Positions 18,103 to 28,777 of a stretch of DNA of 64,000 nt are shown here, in pieces. Within the stretch, counting starts at the first letter, position 1, and the number at the start of each line of letters is the position of its first letter. A model generated the notes under the pieces. That model was given only the letters and a program-made list of their open reading frames with translations. It made no database searches and was not told the origin of the DNA. This DNA is from Pontibacillus yanchengensis Y32. GTDB taxonomy: Bacteria > Bacillota > Bacilli > Bacillales > BH030062. The position numbers were made by a program, and so were the translations under genes. The stretch spans positions 1 to 64,000 of the forward strand of contig NZ_AVBF01000012.1 of NCBI RefSeq assembly GCF_000770635.1. The letters run 5' to 3'.

Positions 18103-18173
18103 AATTCAAATTTCCTCCTTCGTGTTGTCTCTCAAACATTATAGTAAATCACCAGAGAGAATACAATAGGAGC

Positions 18174-18611
18174 CTAAAGAATAGCTTCTTTTTTAATCGG
18201 TGCTACCCATCCATAATGACTATAAGTAGTGTCTATAATAAAAAACGACGGATGTATAGCCCTGAGTGTATCAAATAAGACCTCTTCTGCCTGATGTAAA
18301 CTCTCTGCATAGAAACAAACTTCACGATCATTTTTTTGTGTTAATCGAACGGATTTTCCTTGATGTTGTATATAAAATGAGGCTTCATTTTCTTCAAAAG
18401 ATAACTCCACAGGCTTACGTAGTTTTGTTGCGATATGTTGAATAAGAAGATCTAAAGGTAACGGTTTGATTACTTCATTAAATTGCAATTGATAAACAGA
18501 GCTTCCTTGATTATGTTTCCACTCTTGTAAAAACTGAAACAGAACACTTGTTTTATGAAAATAATGATATGAAAATTCATCTTTCACCCAATAAATCGTA
18601 TATTCACGCAT
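18174..18611 (-). CDS. sirA: Sporulation inhibitor of replication SirA
   Basis: 145 aa, YneE/SirA family. The N-terminus (YTIYWVKDEFSYHYFHK) and C-terminus (YSHYGWVAPIKKEA) match the family pattern. SirA binds DnaA domain I and blocks new replication rounds when Spo0A is active. It lies between tkt and yneF as in B. subtilis. The start ATG has GGAGGGACAGGCA upstream. Confidence 0.92.
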   Translation of the reverse strand: MREYTIYWVKDEFSYHYFHKTSVLFQFLQEWKHNQGSSVYQLQFNEVIKPLPLDLLIQHIATKLRKPVELSFEENEASFYIQHQGKSVRLTQKNDREVCFYAESLHQAEEVLFDTLRAIHPSFFIIDTTYSHYGWVAPIKKEAIL

Positions 18612-18701
18612 TGCCTGTCCCTCCTATTAGAGTCATAGTACCCTAATAAAAGTAAAAAATGTGTCAAATATGGTAAGTAATGTTTTGATTTTTTTGTCGA
18701 A

Positions 18702-18735
18702 AAACAACTCCCTGCTTTTATAACAGGGAGTTTTC
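18702..18735 (-). terminator. Terminator after tkt
   Basis: Stem AACTCCCTG with CAGGGAGTT flanked by A and T runs, about 12 bp after the tkt stop. Confidence 0.85.
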
Positions 18736-18745
18736 TGTACAGATA

Positions 18746-20740
18746 TTACTTAAATAGGTTCTCTACTTTTTCTACAACATTCTCTACAGTAAATCCATAT
18801 TCTTCCATTATCGTATTGCCTGGAGCAGAGGCACCAAAGCCATCAATACCAAGAACATCGCCTTCATCACCTACATAACGTTCCCAACCTAATGGAGAAG
18901 CCATTTCAATAGCAAGACGCTTCTTAACAGAGCTTGGAAGTACCTCTTCCTTGTATGCTTTGTCTTGGACATTGAATCGATCCCAAGAAGGCATACTTAC
19001 TACACTAGTATCGATTCCTTTTTCTCGAAGTGTTTCTTGAGCTCGAACAGCTAATTGAACTTCAGAGCCAGAAGCAAGAAGAAGCGCATCTGCTTGTTCT
19101 TTTTGAGCAGGGCTAATCGTGTATGCACCTTTCTTAACACCTTCATAGCTGGTTCCCTCAAGTGTTGGAAGGCCTTGGCGTGTTAACACAAGCGCATTTG
19201 CTTGCTCATTTGATTCAAGTGCTAAGCGCCAAGCAGCACGAGTTTCATTACCGTCTGCTGGACGGATTACAGAAAGGTTTGGCATTGCTCGTAATGATGG
19301 TAATTGTTCAATTGGTTCATGAGTTGGACCATCTTCGCCTACTGCAATAGAGTCATGGGTAAACACATACGTAACCGGTGCTCCCATTAGAGCAGATAGA
19401 CGAATAGCTGGACGCATATAGTCACTAAATACAAAGAATGTACCACCATACACTTTTAATCCACCGTGTAGTGCCATTCCGTTCAAGGCACAAGCCATAG
19501 CAAATTCACGTACGCCAAACCAAATGTTACGACCAGCGTAATTATTACGAGAGAAGTCTTCTTCTTCTTTTACTGTCGTTTTATTTGACCCTGCAAGGTC
19601 AGCACTTCCACCAAAGAAATAAGGTACCTCTTTTGATAGAGCATTAATCATTTCACCAGAAGCTGCACGTGTAGCGACTTTATCTTCTCCAGGAGTGAAA
19701 CTAGGAAGTTTATCCTCCCAACCTTCAGGAAGCTCATCATGAATTGCTAATTCAAATTCTGCACCTAGTTCTGGGTATGCTTCTTTGTATTGGGATAATA
19801 ATTCGTTCCAATTACGCTCTGCTTCTTCACCTTTTGTACGTACCTTCGTTTCAAAATCTTGATATACATCAGCTGGTACATGGAAAGGCTCATGCTCCCA
19901 ATTGTAGTGTTCTTTGGCTGCCTGTACTTCCTCATCCCCTAGTGGAGCACCATGGGAAGCAGCTTTTCCTGATTTATTAGGGGAACCATATCCGATAACT
20001 GTTTTCACTTCAATCATCGTAGGTTGTGTTGTATTTTCTTTCGCTTTTTGAAGTGCTTCGCGAATAGTTGCAACATCTGTTCCATCTTCTACATGAAGAA
20101 CTTGCCATCCGTATGCTTCAAATTTTTTCTCGACATCTTCTGAGAATGAACGATGAAGATCACCATCTAGAGAGATATCATTAGAATCATAAAGAACCAC
20201 AAGTTTTCCTAGACCAAGGTGGCCAGCAAGAGATGCTGCTTCTTGAGAGACACCTTCCATTAAATCTCCATCACCGCAAATTGCGTACGTATAATGATCA
20301 ACAACTGGATAGTTATCTTTATTATACTTGGCAGCTAAATGCGTTTCGGCCATAGCCATACCAACAGACATAGCGATTCCTTGACCAAGCGGACCTGTTG
20401 TAGCTTCTACCCCATCCGTATGTTTATACTCAGGATGACCAGGTGTTTTAGAACCCCATTGACGGAACTCTTTTAAATCATCCATCTTAACATTATAACC
20501 TGATAAGTGCAGTAAGCTGTATAAAAGCATGGAACCGTGCCCTGCTGATAAAACAAAGCGATCACGGTTAAACCATGAAGAATGCTTTGGATTATGTTGC
20601 ATGAACTCCGTCCATAGTGTGTACGCCATTGGCGCTGCTCCCATAGGCATTCCTGGGTGTCCTGATTGTGCTTTTTCAACCGCATCTATGGATAACGTGC
20701 GGATGGTATTAATAGATTGTTGTTCGATTAGTTCTGACAT
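18746..20740 (-). CDS. tkt: Transketolase
   Basis: 664 aa, full length. It transfers two-carbon units in the pentose phosphate pathway with thiamine diphosphate. Visible motifs are GHGSMLLY near the N-terminus, the ThDP-binding GDGDLMEG stretch and the pyrimidine-domain [10 protein letters not shown] and [13 protein letters not shown]. The start ATG follows AAAGGGGTAGTTTC. It lies between ynzC and sirA, as in B. subtilis. Confidence 0.98.
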   Translation of the reverse strand: MSELIEQQSINTIRTLSIDAVEKAQSGHPGMPMGAAPMAYTLWTEFMQHNPKHSSWFNRDRFVLSAGHGSMLLYSLLHLSGYNVKMDDLKEFRQWGSKTPGHPEYKHTDGVEATTGPLGQGIAMSVGMAMAETHLAAKYNKDNYPVVDHYTYAICGDGDLMEGVSQEAASLAGHLGLGKLVVLYDSNDISLDGDLHRSFSEDVEKKFEAYGWQVLHVEDGTDVATIREALQKAKENTTQPTMIEVKTVIGYGSPNKSGKAASHGAPLGDEEVQAAKEHYNWEHEPFHVPADVYQDFETKVRTKGEEAERNWNELLSQYKEAYPELGAEFELAIHDELPEGWEDKLPSFTPGEDKVATRAASGEMINALSKEVPYFFGGSADLAGSNKTTVKEEEDFSRNNYAGRNIWFGVREFAMACALNGMALHGGLKVYGGTFFVFSDYMRPAIRLSALMGAPVTYVFTHDSIAVGEDGPTHEPIEQLPSLRAMPNLSVIRPADGNETRAAWRLALESNEQANALVLTRQGLPTLEGTSYEGVKKGAYTISPAQKEQADALLLASGSEVQLAVRAQETLREKGIDTSVVSMPSWDRFNVQDKAYKEEVLPSSVKKRLAIEMASPLGWERYVGDEGDVLGIDGFGASAPGNTIMEEYGFTVENVVEKVENLFK

Positions 20741-20977
20741 GAAACTACCCCTTTCGATCTTCTTGTGTACATACTATGTAACAATTTAATCCTATAATGA
20801 AATCGTTTAAGTGACAACCATTCTATATAAATAAAATAGAAATTCCCTCAATTGTCACATATATTAGGATGTTACCACTTGTAAACTTTATGCTTTTTAT
20901 TACTTAATTTTCTTAATAAAAAATAGTTATACACTAGCCAACAGTTTAAAGATTTCCTGGTGTACATTAAAAAAATC

Positions 20978-20999
20978 CCCGTTACATAGGTGTAACGGG
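20978..20999 (-). terminator. Terminator after ynzC
   Basis: Nine-bp stem CCCGTTACA with TGTAACGGG; on the minus strand a T-run follows. Confidence 0.85.
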
Positions 21000-21007
21000 A
21001 TCATAAA

Positions 21008-21241
21008 TTAATGCTTTTTATTACGTTCTTTTTCTTCTTTTAGCTTGTTTGGTGTTACGTCATTTCCTTCTGGATCAACAACTTTTACAGAATTCAGTTG
21101 GTTCTTGAATGATTTACGAACATTCTTCAAATATTCCTGACGTAATTGTTGTTGTTCTTCTTGTTCTCCTTTACTTAGTCCTTCATTTTTGGACTTATTG
21201 GCTAACACATTTATACGATCAATTTTCTCTTGAGAAAGCAT
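21008..21241 (-). CDS. ynzC: DUF896 protein YnzC
   Basis: 77 aa. The segment LANKSKNEGLSKGEQEEQQ marks the DUF896/YnzC family of small two-helix proteins. In B. subtilis it belongs to the LexA-controlled yneA-yneB-ynzC operon; here it follows yneB by about 175 bp. Molecular function unknown. Confidence 0.92.
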   Translation of the reverse strand: MLSQEKIDRINVLANKSKNEGLSKGEQEEQQQLRQEYLKNVRKSFKNQLNSVKVVDPEGNDVTPNKLKEEKERNKKH

Positions 21242-21417
21242 GTATTTATTCTCCTTTTCTTAGATGAATCAAACAAGTCGCTACTTGGCTAACGTTAATT
21301 CATATTAAATAAGTGAAAATATATGGAACTAACCGCTCAATATTTTTTAATATCCATTGAAAAAAGGCAAGTCCCATAAAAGAGTGCTTGCCTTGCTCGA
21401 TATTAATAGTAACGTTT

Positions 21418-22077
<660 letters not shown>

Positions 22078-22112
22078 TTACCTTTCAAAATAGGTTCTTA
22101 CGAGCACTCTAT

Positions 22113-22205
22113 CTAACTCGTCACCATAGCATAATACATAAATCCTAAGCTGGCTACAAATAATAAGATATAAGCTACGTCAAGTTTCGATAGATTTTGA
22201 AACAT
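22113..22205 (-). CDS. 30-residue single-span membrane peptide in the yneA position
   Basis: 30 aa: a short polar N-terminus (MFQNLSKLD), one hydrophobic stretch (about residues 10-28) and the tail MVTS. A very good ribosome site (TGGAGGCGATTATT) precedes the ATG, and LexA boxes lie 60-100 bp upstream. B. subtilis has yneA here, an SOS-induced division inhibitor with a membrane span and a LysM domain. This ORF would keep only a span. It is probably translated, but its function as a division inhibitor is inference. Confidence 0.6.
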   Translation of the reverse strand: MFQNLSKLDVAYILLFVASLGFMYYAMVTS

Positions 22206-22264
22206 AATAATCGCCTCCATAGAATAAGAACTTTTGTTCGCTTTCTTCTAACACCTATTATATA

Positions 22265-22278
22265 CGAACATTCGTTCT
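22265..22278. promoter_or_regulatory. LexA (SOS) box 1 in the lexA/yneB divergent region
   Basis: CGAACATTCGTTCT fits the Bacillus SOS box CGAAC-N4-GTTCK. It lies 60 bp upstream of the 30-codon ORF on the minus strand. Confidence 0.85.
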
Positions 22279-22293
22279 TGTCAACAGATTTTA

Positions 22294-22307
22294 CGAACGA
22301 ATGTTTG
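22294..22307. promoter_or_regulatory. LexA (SOS) box 2, at the lexA promoter
   Basis: CGAACGAATGTTTG fits the SOS box with one deviation. It touches the -35 region of the lexA promoter, whose -10 TATAAT is at 22328-22333, so LexA should repress its own gene. Confidence 0.85.
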
Positions 22308-22327
22308 TATATCCTTACCAAGCATGG

Positions 22328-22333
22328 TATAAT
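22328..22333 (+). promoter_or_regulatory. lexA promoter -10
   Basis: Perfect TATAAT, 17 bp after a TTGTAT -35-like hexamer that abuts LexA box 2. Confidence 0.7.
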
Positions 22334-22370
22334 GTCGGTAATACAACAATATGTACGAGGTGTAAATATT

Positions 22371-23000
22371 ATGACTAAACTATCAAAAAGGCAGGAAGCA
22401 ATACTAGATTTCATTAAAGACCGTGTACTTGAAAAAGGATATCCTCCTTCCGTAAGAGAAATTGGCGAAGCTGTTGGTCTAGCTTCTAGTTCCACAGTTC
22501 ATGGACATCTTGCTAGATTAGAAAAGAAAGGCTACATTAGACGTGATCCAACAAAACCGAGGGCAATTGAAGTACTAGAATTGGAAGAAGGTAACGGCAC
22601 ACATATTCCTAAAGGAGAAGCGACCTATGCACCTGTTATTGGTAAAGTTACTGCAGGAATGCCGATAACAGCTATTGAGAATATTGAAGAATACGTACCT
22701 CTTCCTGATACTCTTGCAGCAGCCGATGACGAAATATTTGTTCTAGTTGTTCAAGGGGAAAGCATGATTGAAGCTGGTATCCTAGATGGAGATATGGTCA
22801 TTGTTCGTAAACAGCAGACCGCTCAAAATGGTGATATAGTAGTCGCTATGACAGAGGAAGAAGAGGCGACAGTTAAACGCTTCTTTAAAGAACCTAACCA
22901 TATTCGCTTACAGCCAGAAAACGCTACAATGGATCCAATTATCGTTCAAAACATTAGTATATTAGGTCGGGTAGTTGGACTATATCGTCATATCCATTAA
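22371..23000 (+). CDS. lexA: LexA repressor
   Basis: 209 aa. An N-terminal winged helix (about 1-65; [23 protein letters not shown]) is followed by an S24 autocleavage domain. The cleavage bond is Ala95-Gly96, with catalytic Ser131 (GESM) and Lys169 (TVKRF). It represses SOS genes until RecA-stimulated self-cleavage. The frame is open further upstream, but the ATG at 22371 follows GAGGTG and gives the family length. It is divergent from the 30-codon ORF and yneB, as lexA is from yneA in B. subtilis. Confidence 0.98.
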   Translation: MTKLSKRQEAILDFIKDRVLEKGYPPSVREIGEAVGLASSSTVHGHLARLEKKGYIRRDPTKPRAIEVLELEEGNGTHIPKGEATYAPVIGKVTAGMPITAIENIEEYVPLPDTLAAADDEIFVLVVQGESMIEAGILDGDMVIVRKQQTAQNGDIVVAMTEEEEATVKRFFKEPNHIRLQPENATMDPIIVQNISILGRVVGLYRHIH

Positions 23001-23028
23001 TTTCTATACACCTATCATTTATTAAAAC

Positions 23029-23063
23029 AAGAAGAGCTGACCTATTATAGGTCAGCTCTTCTT
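23029..23063 (+). terminator. Terminator after lexA
   Basis: Perfect 16-bp stem around a 3-base loop, about 30 bp after the lexA stop. It may also end transcription of the convergent gene. Confidence 0.88.
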
Positions 23064-23093
23064 AATATAAGTTTCCATTTTTCTAATCACTCA

Positions 23094-23744
23094 CTAATGT
23101 TTATTAAGCTCTTTTTGCTCACGTAAAAGATCCCTTAGATTATAGGCCATAAAATAGTGCGTGTTTTTTGTGAAATAACGATGTGCTTTATGTACAAATA
23201 ACAGAAGGATTCCAAGAATAATAAATAAGCATATCCCTAAAAGTAACATGTTTTCAAAAAGAATGAAGTACCCTGTTATGATAAGGCAAATAATGATACT
23301 AAAGCGCAGAACACCTAACTCCTGCGTCTTTGTCAATAAGTGTCTATATCGCGCCGATAGATATTCCATTTTATGTGAAGTTTGGATGTTAGCTAATGAT
23401 TTCTGCCAAAGATATTCAAAATAAAAATACTGCCGTTCTGGTTCTTTTTCAATTCCATAATGAAGACCAGCACCCTCTAAAACTTGTTTAATTTCTAGAG
23501 AAACCTCCTGCGAACCTCTGCCAAATATCCATTCCATTGCAAAATAAGCTTGATGTAATAGGTAACCCACAATGAGACCAAACGAAACAGCCGTTAACAA
23601 TGCCACTATAACCTCAATTGGAGGTGGATTATCCAAATAATACACTTTTTGTTTTGAAAAAGCATGGTCCAATAAAAGATAGTAAATTATGATTAACCAT
23701 CCTGGTATTCCCCATCTAATGATATACTTACTTTCTACATTCAT
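23094..23744 (-). CDS. Unknown membrane protein
   Basis: 216 aa with two N-terminal spans (about 13-30 and 46-68), a soluble middle part of about 90 residues and two C-terminal spans (about 145-185), then a basic tail. The frame reaches 23777, but the ATG at 23744 follows AGGAGGATAGTT. No domain was recognised. It is convergent with lexA, and nothing links it functionally to its neighbours. Confidence 0.75.
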   Translation of the reverse strand: MNVESKYIIRWGIPGWLIIIYYLLLDHAFSKQKVYYLDNPPPIEVIVALLTAVSFGLIVGYLLHQAYFAMEWIFGRGSQEVSLEIKQVLEGAGLHYGIEKEPERQYFYFEYLWQKSLANIQTSHKMEYLSARYRHLLTKTQELGVLRFSIIICLIITGYFILFENMLLLGICLFIILGILLLFVHKAHRYFTKNTHYFMAYNLRDLLREQKELNKH

Positions 23745-24010
23745 AACTATCCTCCTAACTGCCCCTATTTTTAACATTCCATAACCATGAACAATATCCT
23801 TTCAATCCCCATCAAAATGAGTCCTTATTCCTTGTTACTCGGACTATCTATCATTTTTTCATACTATAGTTTCATAGAATGTCCAACCTAGTGAAAACCT
23901 TCCAAGCTAGAACAACGTACAAGTGTTTATTTCACTCGTAACTAGTGCTGAAAGTGATATAGTTCGATGTTGTATTTATAGCAGAGAATTTAATTGCTAT
24001 AAAGCTATAA
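23745..24010. other. Intergenic gap with no recognised feature
   Basis: No convincing frame, repeat or hairpin apart from the glnA terminator at its right edge. Confidence 0.5.
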
Positions 24011-24045
24011 AAAACCCTTGAAGCTACATAAGCCTCAAGGGTTTT
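24011..24045 (-). terminator. Terminator after glnA
   Basis: Eleven-bp stem AAAACCCTTGA with TCAAGGGTTTT, extended by a G-U containing inner part; a T-run follows on the minus strand. Confidence 0.88.
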
Positions 24046-24050
24046 GCAAA

Positions 24051-25388
24051 TTAATATGTGCTTAGATACTGTTCGCGCTCCCAAGGATGGACTTGTGTAC
24101 GGAACATATCCCATTCAATTTCTTTTGATTCAATAAAATGCTCATATAGGTGTTCTCCTAAAGCTTCGACCATTTTCTCATCTTTTTTCAGTAACTCTAG
24201 TGCATCCGCTAGTGTAGCAGGTAGATCTTGAACCCCATGCTTCACGCGCTCTTCTTTGTCCATGACATAGATATTACGATCAACTGGTGTTGGGGCTTGT
24301 AATTTGTTCTCAACACCATCAAGACCAGATGCAAGTAGTACCGCCATCGCTAAGTAAGGGTTTGCTGATGGATCCACAGAACGTACTTCAATACGAGTAC
24401 TCATACCTCGAGAAGCTGGGATACGAATTAATGGACTACGATTTTGCCCGGACCAAGCCACATAACATGGTGCTTCGTATCCAGGTACTAGACGCTTATA
24501 TGAGTTGACGGTTGGGTTTGTAACAGCAGTAAAGTTTGTTGCGTGTTTTACAACGCCAGCAATAAATTGATAAGCTGTCTGACTTAATTGCTGATCCCCT
24601 TTTTCATCAAAGAATGCGTTTTTTCCATCTTTGAAAAGAGACATATTCACATGCATCCCTGAACCGTTAACGCCAAACAATGGTTTAGGCATAAATGTCG
24701 CATGTAAACCATGCTTACGAGCAATTGTTTTCACCACAAGTTTAAACGTTTGAATATCATCACAGTGCTTAATCGCATCGGCATATTTGAAATCAATCTC
24801 GTGTTGACCTGGTGCTACTTCGTGGTGAGATGCTTCAATTTCAAAACCCATCTCCTCTAGTTCTAAAACGATATCGCGTCGGCAATTTTCGCCTAAGTCT
24901 GTTGGAGCAAGGTCAAAATAACCACCTCTGTCATTAAGCTCCATAGAAGGTTCGCCTTTTTCATCTAATTTAAATAGGAAGAATTCTGGCTCCGTACCTA
25001 GGTTAAACGCAGAGAATCCTAGCTCCTCCATTTTCTTAAGGTTCCGTTTTAAGTTATAACGTGGGCACCCTTCAAATGGCGTTCCATCTGGGTTACAGAT
25101 GTCGCAAATAAAACGAGCTACTTTCCCTTTTTCTGAAGTCCATGGGAACACAACAAATGTGTCCAAATCTGGGTGTAGTAGCATATCTGATTCTTCTATG
25201 CGAACAAATCCTTCGATGGAAGAACCGTCAAACATCATTTGATTATCTAATGCTTTGTCTAACTGACTAACTGGAATTTCTACGTTTTTGATAGTACCTA
25301 GAAGGTCTGTGAATTGTAGTCGGATGAATTTTACGTTTTCTTCCTCAATCATTTTCCAAATTTGTTCTCTAGTGAATTTCGAAGCCAT
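24051..25388 (-). CDS. glnA: Glutamine synthetase (GSI-alpha)
   Basis: 445 aa, the length of Bacillus GlnA. It makes glutamine from glutamate, ammonia and ATP. Motifs: [18 protein letters not shown] near the N-terminus, metal and glutamate site [21 protein letters not shown]-loop [12 protein letters not shown], and [13 protein letters not shown]. The feedback-inhibited enzyme also controls GlnR and TnrA in B. subtilis. It forms the glnR-glnA operon, 42 bp after glnR, under a GlnR-type box. Confidence 0.98.
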   Translation of the reverse strand: MASKFTREQIWKMIEEENVKFIRLQFTDLLGTIKNVEIPVSQLDKALDNQMMFDGSSIEGFVRIEESDMLLHPDLDTFVVFPWTSEKGKVARFICDICNPDGTPFEGCPRYNLKRNLKKMEELGFSAFNLGTEPEFFLFKLDEKGEPSMELNDRGGYFDLAPTDLGENCRRDIVLELEEMGFEIEASHHEVAPGQHEIDFKYADAIKHCDDIQTFKLVVKTIARKHGLHATFMPKPLFGVNGSGMHVNMSLFKDGKNAFFDEKGDQQLSQTAYQFIAGVVKHATNFTAVTNPTVNSYKRLVPGYEAPCYVAWSGQNRSPLIRIPASRGMSTRIEVRSVDPSANPYLAMAVLLASGLDGVENKLQAPTPVDRNIYVMDKEERVKHGVQDLPATLADALELLKKDEKMVEALGEHLYEHFIESKEIEWDMFRTQVHPWEREQYLSTY

Positions 25389-25430
25389 ATTTTCATATTC
25401 CTCCTGTAATGTAGTAATAAATGCGTTTAT

Positions 25431-25838
25431 TTAATGGAAGAATCGTGATAATTCTCCCTGACGCAACGAAGACTTACCAAATCGATTGCCTTGAAACAAC
25501 TCATTCTTAAGCATTTTGCGCAATTCTTTCTCAGATAATTCTTCTTGAGCTTCTTGAATATCATCTTCTGTGTACGTTACTTCAGGCGTTTCTGGTTCTT
25601 GAATGGTTAAGACTTGCTTAATACCTGCAAGGTTAATCCCTTTTTCAATTAAAGATTTTATTTCAAGCAAGCGTTCTACATCATTAAATGAAAATAAACG
25701 ACGGTTCCCTTCTGTTCGAGCTGGGTTAATTAATTGATGCTCTTCATAATATCTAATTTGCCTGGCTGACAGTTCTGTAAGCGATTTTACAATTCCGATC
25801 GAAAATAGCGGCATTGTTCTACGCATCTCATCTTTCAT
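25431..25838 (-). CDS. glnR: Nitrogen regulator GlnR
   Basis: 135 aa MerR-family repressor. The winged helix-turn-helix contains [27 protein letters not shown], and the C-terminal tail ends [10 protein letters not shown], the segment through which feedback-inhibited GlnA acts. It represses glnRA under nitrogen excess. The start ATG follows AAAGGAGGGCAGATTCTT. Confidence 0.97.
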   Translation of the reverse strand: MKDEMRRTMPLFSIGIVKSLTELSARQIRYYEEHQLINPARTEGNRRLFSFNDVERLLEIKSLIEKGINLAGIKQVLTIQEPETPEVTYTEDDIQEAQEELSEKELRKMLKNELFQGNRFGKSSLRQGELSRFFH

Positions 25839-25867
25839 AAGAATCTGCCCTCCTTTACTAGTCGTTT

Positions 25868-25896
25868 ACATAATTTTATTGTATTCAATGTTTTAA
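25868..25896 (-). promoter_or_regulatory. glnR promoter
   Basis: On the minus strand TTGACA, a 17-bp spacer and TACAAT lie upstream of glnR. A GlnR-type box sits just before the -35. Confidence 0.7.
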
Positions 25897-25910
25897 CTTC
25901 TGTCAATGAA

Positions 25911-25927
25911 TGTTAGGTTTTTTTACA
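25911..25927. promoter_or_regulatory. GlnR/TnrA box
   Basis: On the minus strand TGTAA, seven bases and TAACA, an exact fit to TGTNA-N7-TNACA. It is placed upstream of the glnR -35 as in B. subtilis. Confidence 0.85.
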
Positions 25928-26014
25928 TAATTAATATTTCTATATTCTCAACTCAAATTAAACCACAAACTGTACATAATAGTCAGGATAAATGTGATTT
26001 TTTATGTAAGAAAG

Positions 26015-26059
26015 TTAGATTACCTCACAAAACTAGCACATTAATGTGAGGTAGTCTAA
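26015..26059 (-). terminator. Hairpin after ynbB
   Basis: Fifteen-bp arms with one mismatch (TTAGATTACCTCACA with TGTGAGGTAGTCTAA) around 15 bases. Only a weak T-run follows on the minus strand. Confidence 0.65.
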
Positions 26060-26080
26060 ATTATGGACGGGAATCATAGT

Positions 26081-27322
26081 TTAGTGTTCTGTTAATAGTT
26101 TCTTGACTGCAGCTTTTATGGCTATTTTAACATGTGCATATGTCAAGCCACCTTGAACAAAAGCCATATAAGGTGGGCGTATGGGACCATCCGCGGTAAG
26201 CTCAAGACTTGCCCCTTGAATAAAGGTACCCGCTGCCATAATGACATCATTTTCATACCCTGGCATGTCACTTGGATAAGGTCTTACATGTGAATTGATA
26301 GGAGAAGCATGCTGTATTTCTTGGCAAAACGCAATCATTTCCTCAGCTGTATGAAAGGTAACGGATTGTATTAAGTCGGTTCGATAAGCATTATACGCAG
26401 GAGAAGTAGTATATCCAAGCTTATCAAGAAATCTAGAAGTAAAAACTGCACCCTTCATTGCTTCCCCTACCACGTGAGGAGCTAAAAATATACCCTGGAA
26501 CATTTCTTGCAAACTATGTAAACTTGCCCCTGTTTCTTTTCCTAATCCAGGAGCAGTAAGACGATTAGCACAATGTTCTACTAAGTGCGCATGTCCCACG
26601 ATATAGCCTCCTGTTCTTACAATCCCTCCACCAGGATTTTTAATAAGCGATCCAGCGATAATATCTGCACCAACTTGAAGAGGTTCTTTTTCTTCTGCAA
26701 ACTCTCCATAACAATTATCTACGAATACAATAATGGAGGGATCAATTTCTTTTACAAAGCGAATCATTTCTTCTATTTCGCTTATTGTGAAAGAGGGTCT
26801 ATCTGCATATCCTTTGGAACGTTGGATACCAATAACTTTTGTTCGACTAGTTATAGCCTCCTGTACACTTTGATAGTCTACTACTCCTTCATTGGTTAAA
26901 TTTACATGACTATAACCAATATGGAAATCCTTTAACGATCCATTGTTATGACCACGAACTCCTACAATTTCTTCTAAAGTATCATATGGTCTCCCAGTTA
27001 TATAAAGCAATTCATCATTCGGTCGTAATAAACCAAACAATGTTATTGTAATAGCATGAGTACCTGATACGATTTGCGGCCGAACAAGAGCATCTTCGCC
27101 TCCAAATATAGTTGCATAGACTTCTTCGAGCTTATCGCGTCCAAAGTCATCATACCCATAGCCAGTAGTAGAATTAAAATGTCCATCACTCACCTGATGA
27201 GTTTGAAAAGCCTTAAGAACGTGCTCTTGGTTTTTCTCAACAAGCTTATCAATTTGTTGGTGAATTGCTTGTACATCTTGTTCTGTTTGATGAATTATCT
27301 GATTAATCTCTTGCGTGTTCAT
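26081..27322 (-). CDS. ynbB: PLP-dependent methionine gamma-lyase-family protein YnbB
   Basis: 413 aa, 'aluminium resistance protein'/methionine gamma-lyase-like family of Cys/Met metabolism PLP enzymes, B. subtilis YnbB. The probable PLP-binding Lys lies in SLIKNPGGGIV, and FVDNCYGEF holds the conserved Asp. Its physiological reaction is not established. It lies 15 bp after hflX, in the conserved hfq-spoVK-hflX-ynbB-glnR order. Confidence 0.92.
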   Translation of the reverse strand: MNTQEINQIIHQTEQDVQAIHQQIDKLVEKNQEHVLKAFQTHQVSDGHFNSTTGYGYDDFGRDKLEEVYATIFGGEDALVRPQIVSGTHAITITLFGLLRPNDELLYITGRPYDTLEEIVGVRGHNNGSLKDFHIGYSHVNLTNEGVVDYQSVQEAITSRTKVIGIQRSKGYADRPSFTISEIEEMIRFVKEIDPSIIVFVDNCYGEFAEEKEPLQVGADIIAGSLIKNPGGGIVRTGGYIVGHAHLVEHCANRLTAPGLGKETGASLHSLQEMFQGIFLAPHVVGEAMKGAVFTSRFLDKLGYTTSPAYNAYRTDLIQSVTFHTAEEMIAFCQEIQHASPINSHVRPYPSDMPGYENDVIMAAGTFIQGASLELTADGPIRPPYMAFVQGGLTYAHVKIAIKAAVKKLLTEH

Positions 27323-27337
27323 GTTGCTGTTTCCCCT

Positions 27338-28582
27338 TTATTGTCTCTTTCTTATTTGATGGTACAAAGGATGCTCAGGATGGATGAATCCCTTCACAAA
27401 ATAAAGTTCATCTTCTTCTAAAAAGTCCCTCTCTCGAACAATTGCATGTTTACTTAATCGGTGTAACAATTCACCATCCGTTGCTGGAACGTAAGTTTGA
27501 AATGGTTCCCATTCTTTCAACAACACTTCTTCTATTTTGTCAAATAGACGTTTGATATCAATTGGATCATAAGCACTAATCGTAACAGCTGGTAACGTGA
27601 CAGGAATAAATTGATCCTGTAACAGGTCCTTTTTGTTATATACGGTTAGCATGGGGAGGTGATCTGCTTTTAGTTCTTTTAAATGTTTTTGAACTGTTTC
27701 TTCATGCTGGATATGATCCGCATGGGAAGCATCTACCACATGTACTATGAAGTCAGCTTCTGTTACTTCTTCAAGGGTTGACTGAAATGCTGCAATCAAT
27801 GTGGTGGGTAAATCTTGTATAAACCCTACTGTATCTGACATTAGCGCTTGGAATCCACTTGGTAACTGTACTTGTCGAGTTAATGGGTCAAGCGTTGCAA
27901 ACAATTGATTCTCTTCGAATGATTGACTATTTGTAATGCGATTAAATAAGGTTGATTTCCCAGCATTTGTGTAGCCTACTATAGCTATTTGGTAAGCTTT
28001 ATTTTCTTTACGTCTTTTTCTGTATTGCTGCCGTTGAGTGGCGACTTGCTGAATTTGACGTTTAATATCATCAATTCTACGTTGAATATGTCGACGATCC
28101 GTTTCCAGCTTCGTTTCACCAGGGCCTCTTGTTCCAATCCCACCACCTAATCTGGATAAATTTTTACCTTGTCCATAAATTCTCGGTAGCATATATTGTA
28201 ATTGTGCTAGCTCCACCTGAAGCTTACCTTCTTTTGTATTGGCACGTTGTGCAAAAATGTCTAAAATCAACTGTGTACGATCAATGATTCTCACTTCCAG
28301 GTGGTCTGCCAAGTTGTTCATTTGTCCGGGTGATAGCTCATCATTAAAGATGACTAACTCGATGCCTCTTTCATCTATGTATGCTTTAATTTCTTCTATT
28401 TTACCTTCACCCATATAGATAGCTTGATGGATTTTTTGACGTTTTTGAGTAACAATTTTATCGACTACACCATGTGCAGTTTCCGTCAAGGATGTCAGTT
28501 CTTCTAACGATGATTGAAACCGCTCCTCATCTTGAGAAGGTAAATGACAGGCGGCCACAAGAACTCGTTCATGTTGTTCCAT
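27338..28582 (-). CDS. hflX: Ribosome-associated GTPase HflX
   Basis: 414 aa. An N-terminal HflX domain contains GGGIGTRGPGETKLETDRR, followed by a coiled segment and a G domain with G1 GYTNAGKST, G3 DTVG and G4 NKKD. HflX splits stalled or hibernating 70S ribosomes in stress. It corresponds to B. subtilis ynbA. It starts at the ATG preceded by AAAGAGGGATACAT. Confidence 0.96.
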   Translation of the reverse strand: MEQHERVLVAACHLPSQDEERFQSSLEELTSLTETAHGVVDKIVTQKRQKIHQAIYMGEGKIEEIKAYIDERGIELVIFNDELSPGQMNNLADHLEVRIIDRTQLILDIFAQRANTKEGKLQVELAQLQYMLPRIYGQGKNLSRLGGGIGTRGPGETKLETDRRHIQRRIDDIKRQIQQVATQRQQYRKRRKENKAYQIAIVGYTNAGKSTLFNRITNSQSFEENQLFATLDPLTRQVQLPSGFQALMSDTVGFIQDLPTTLIAAFQSTLEEVTEADFIVHVVDASHADHIQHEETVQKHLKELKADHLPMLTVYNKKDLLQDQFIPVTLPAVTISAYDPIDIKRLFDKIEEVLLKEWEPFQTYVPATDGELLHRLSKHAIVRERDFLEEDELYFVKGFIHPEHPLYHQIRKRQ

Positions 28583-28642
28583 ATGTATCCCTCTTTTATC
28601 AAGTAAATTTATTAGGTATATGTAGTCATGTAAGAATGAAGC

Positions 28643-28664
28643 TTGGTAATAAATATCATACCAA
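28643..28664. repeat. Small hairpin upstream of hflX
   Basis: TTGGTA pairs with TACCAA around ten bases, in the hflX leader next to the larger hairpin. Confidence 0.45.
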
Positions 28665-28677
28665 ACCTACATCCCGA

Positions 28678-28754
28678 AAGCGAACGACGACGTGTTTCTG
28701 ACATTACATCCTGGTATGTTACATACCAGGATGATGTCAGCATACCGTTTGCTT
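28678..28754. repeat. Large hairpin between spoVK and hflX
   Basis: The inner arms are 28698-28718 and 28722-28740, pairing over 19 bp with one two-base bulge and a TTA loop. An outer nine-bp stem (AAGCGAACG with CGTTTGCTT, one G-U) encloses it. It has no T-run and is larger than an ordinary terminator. Confidence 0.75.
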
Positions 28755-28777
28755 ATAGGGGGATTCGTCCTTTTCCT

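Noticed and set aside
22175-22495. 106-codon minus-strand frame overlapping lexA and the SOS boxes
   Set aside because: It is antisense to the lexA helix-turn-helix region and lacks a ribosome site; the real minus-strand gene here is the 30-codon frame at 22113-22205.
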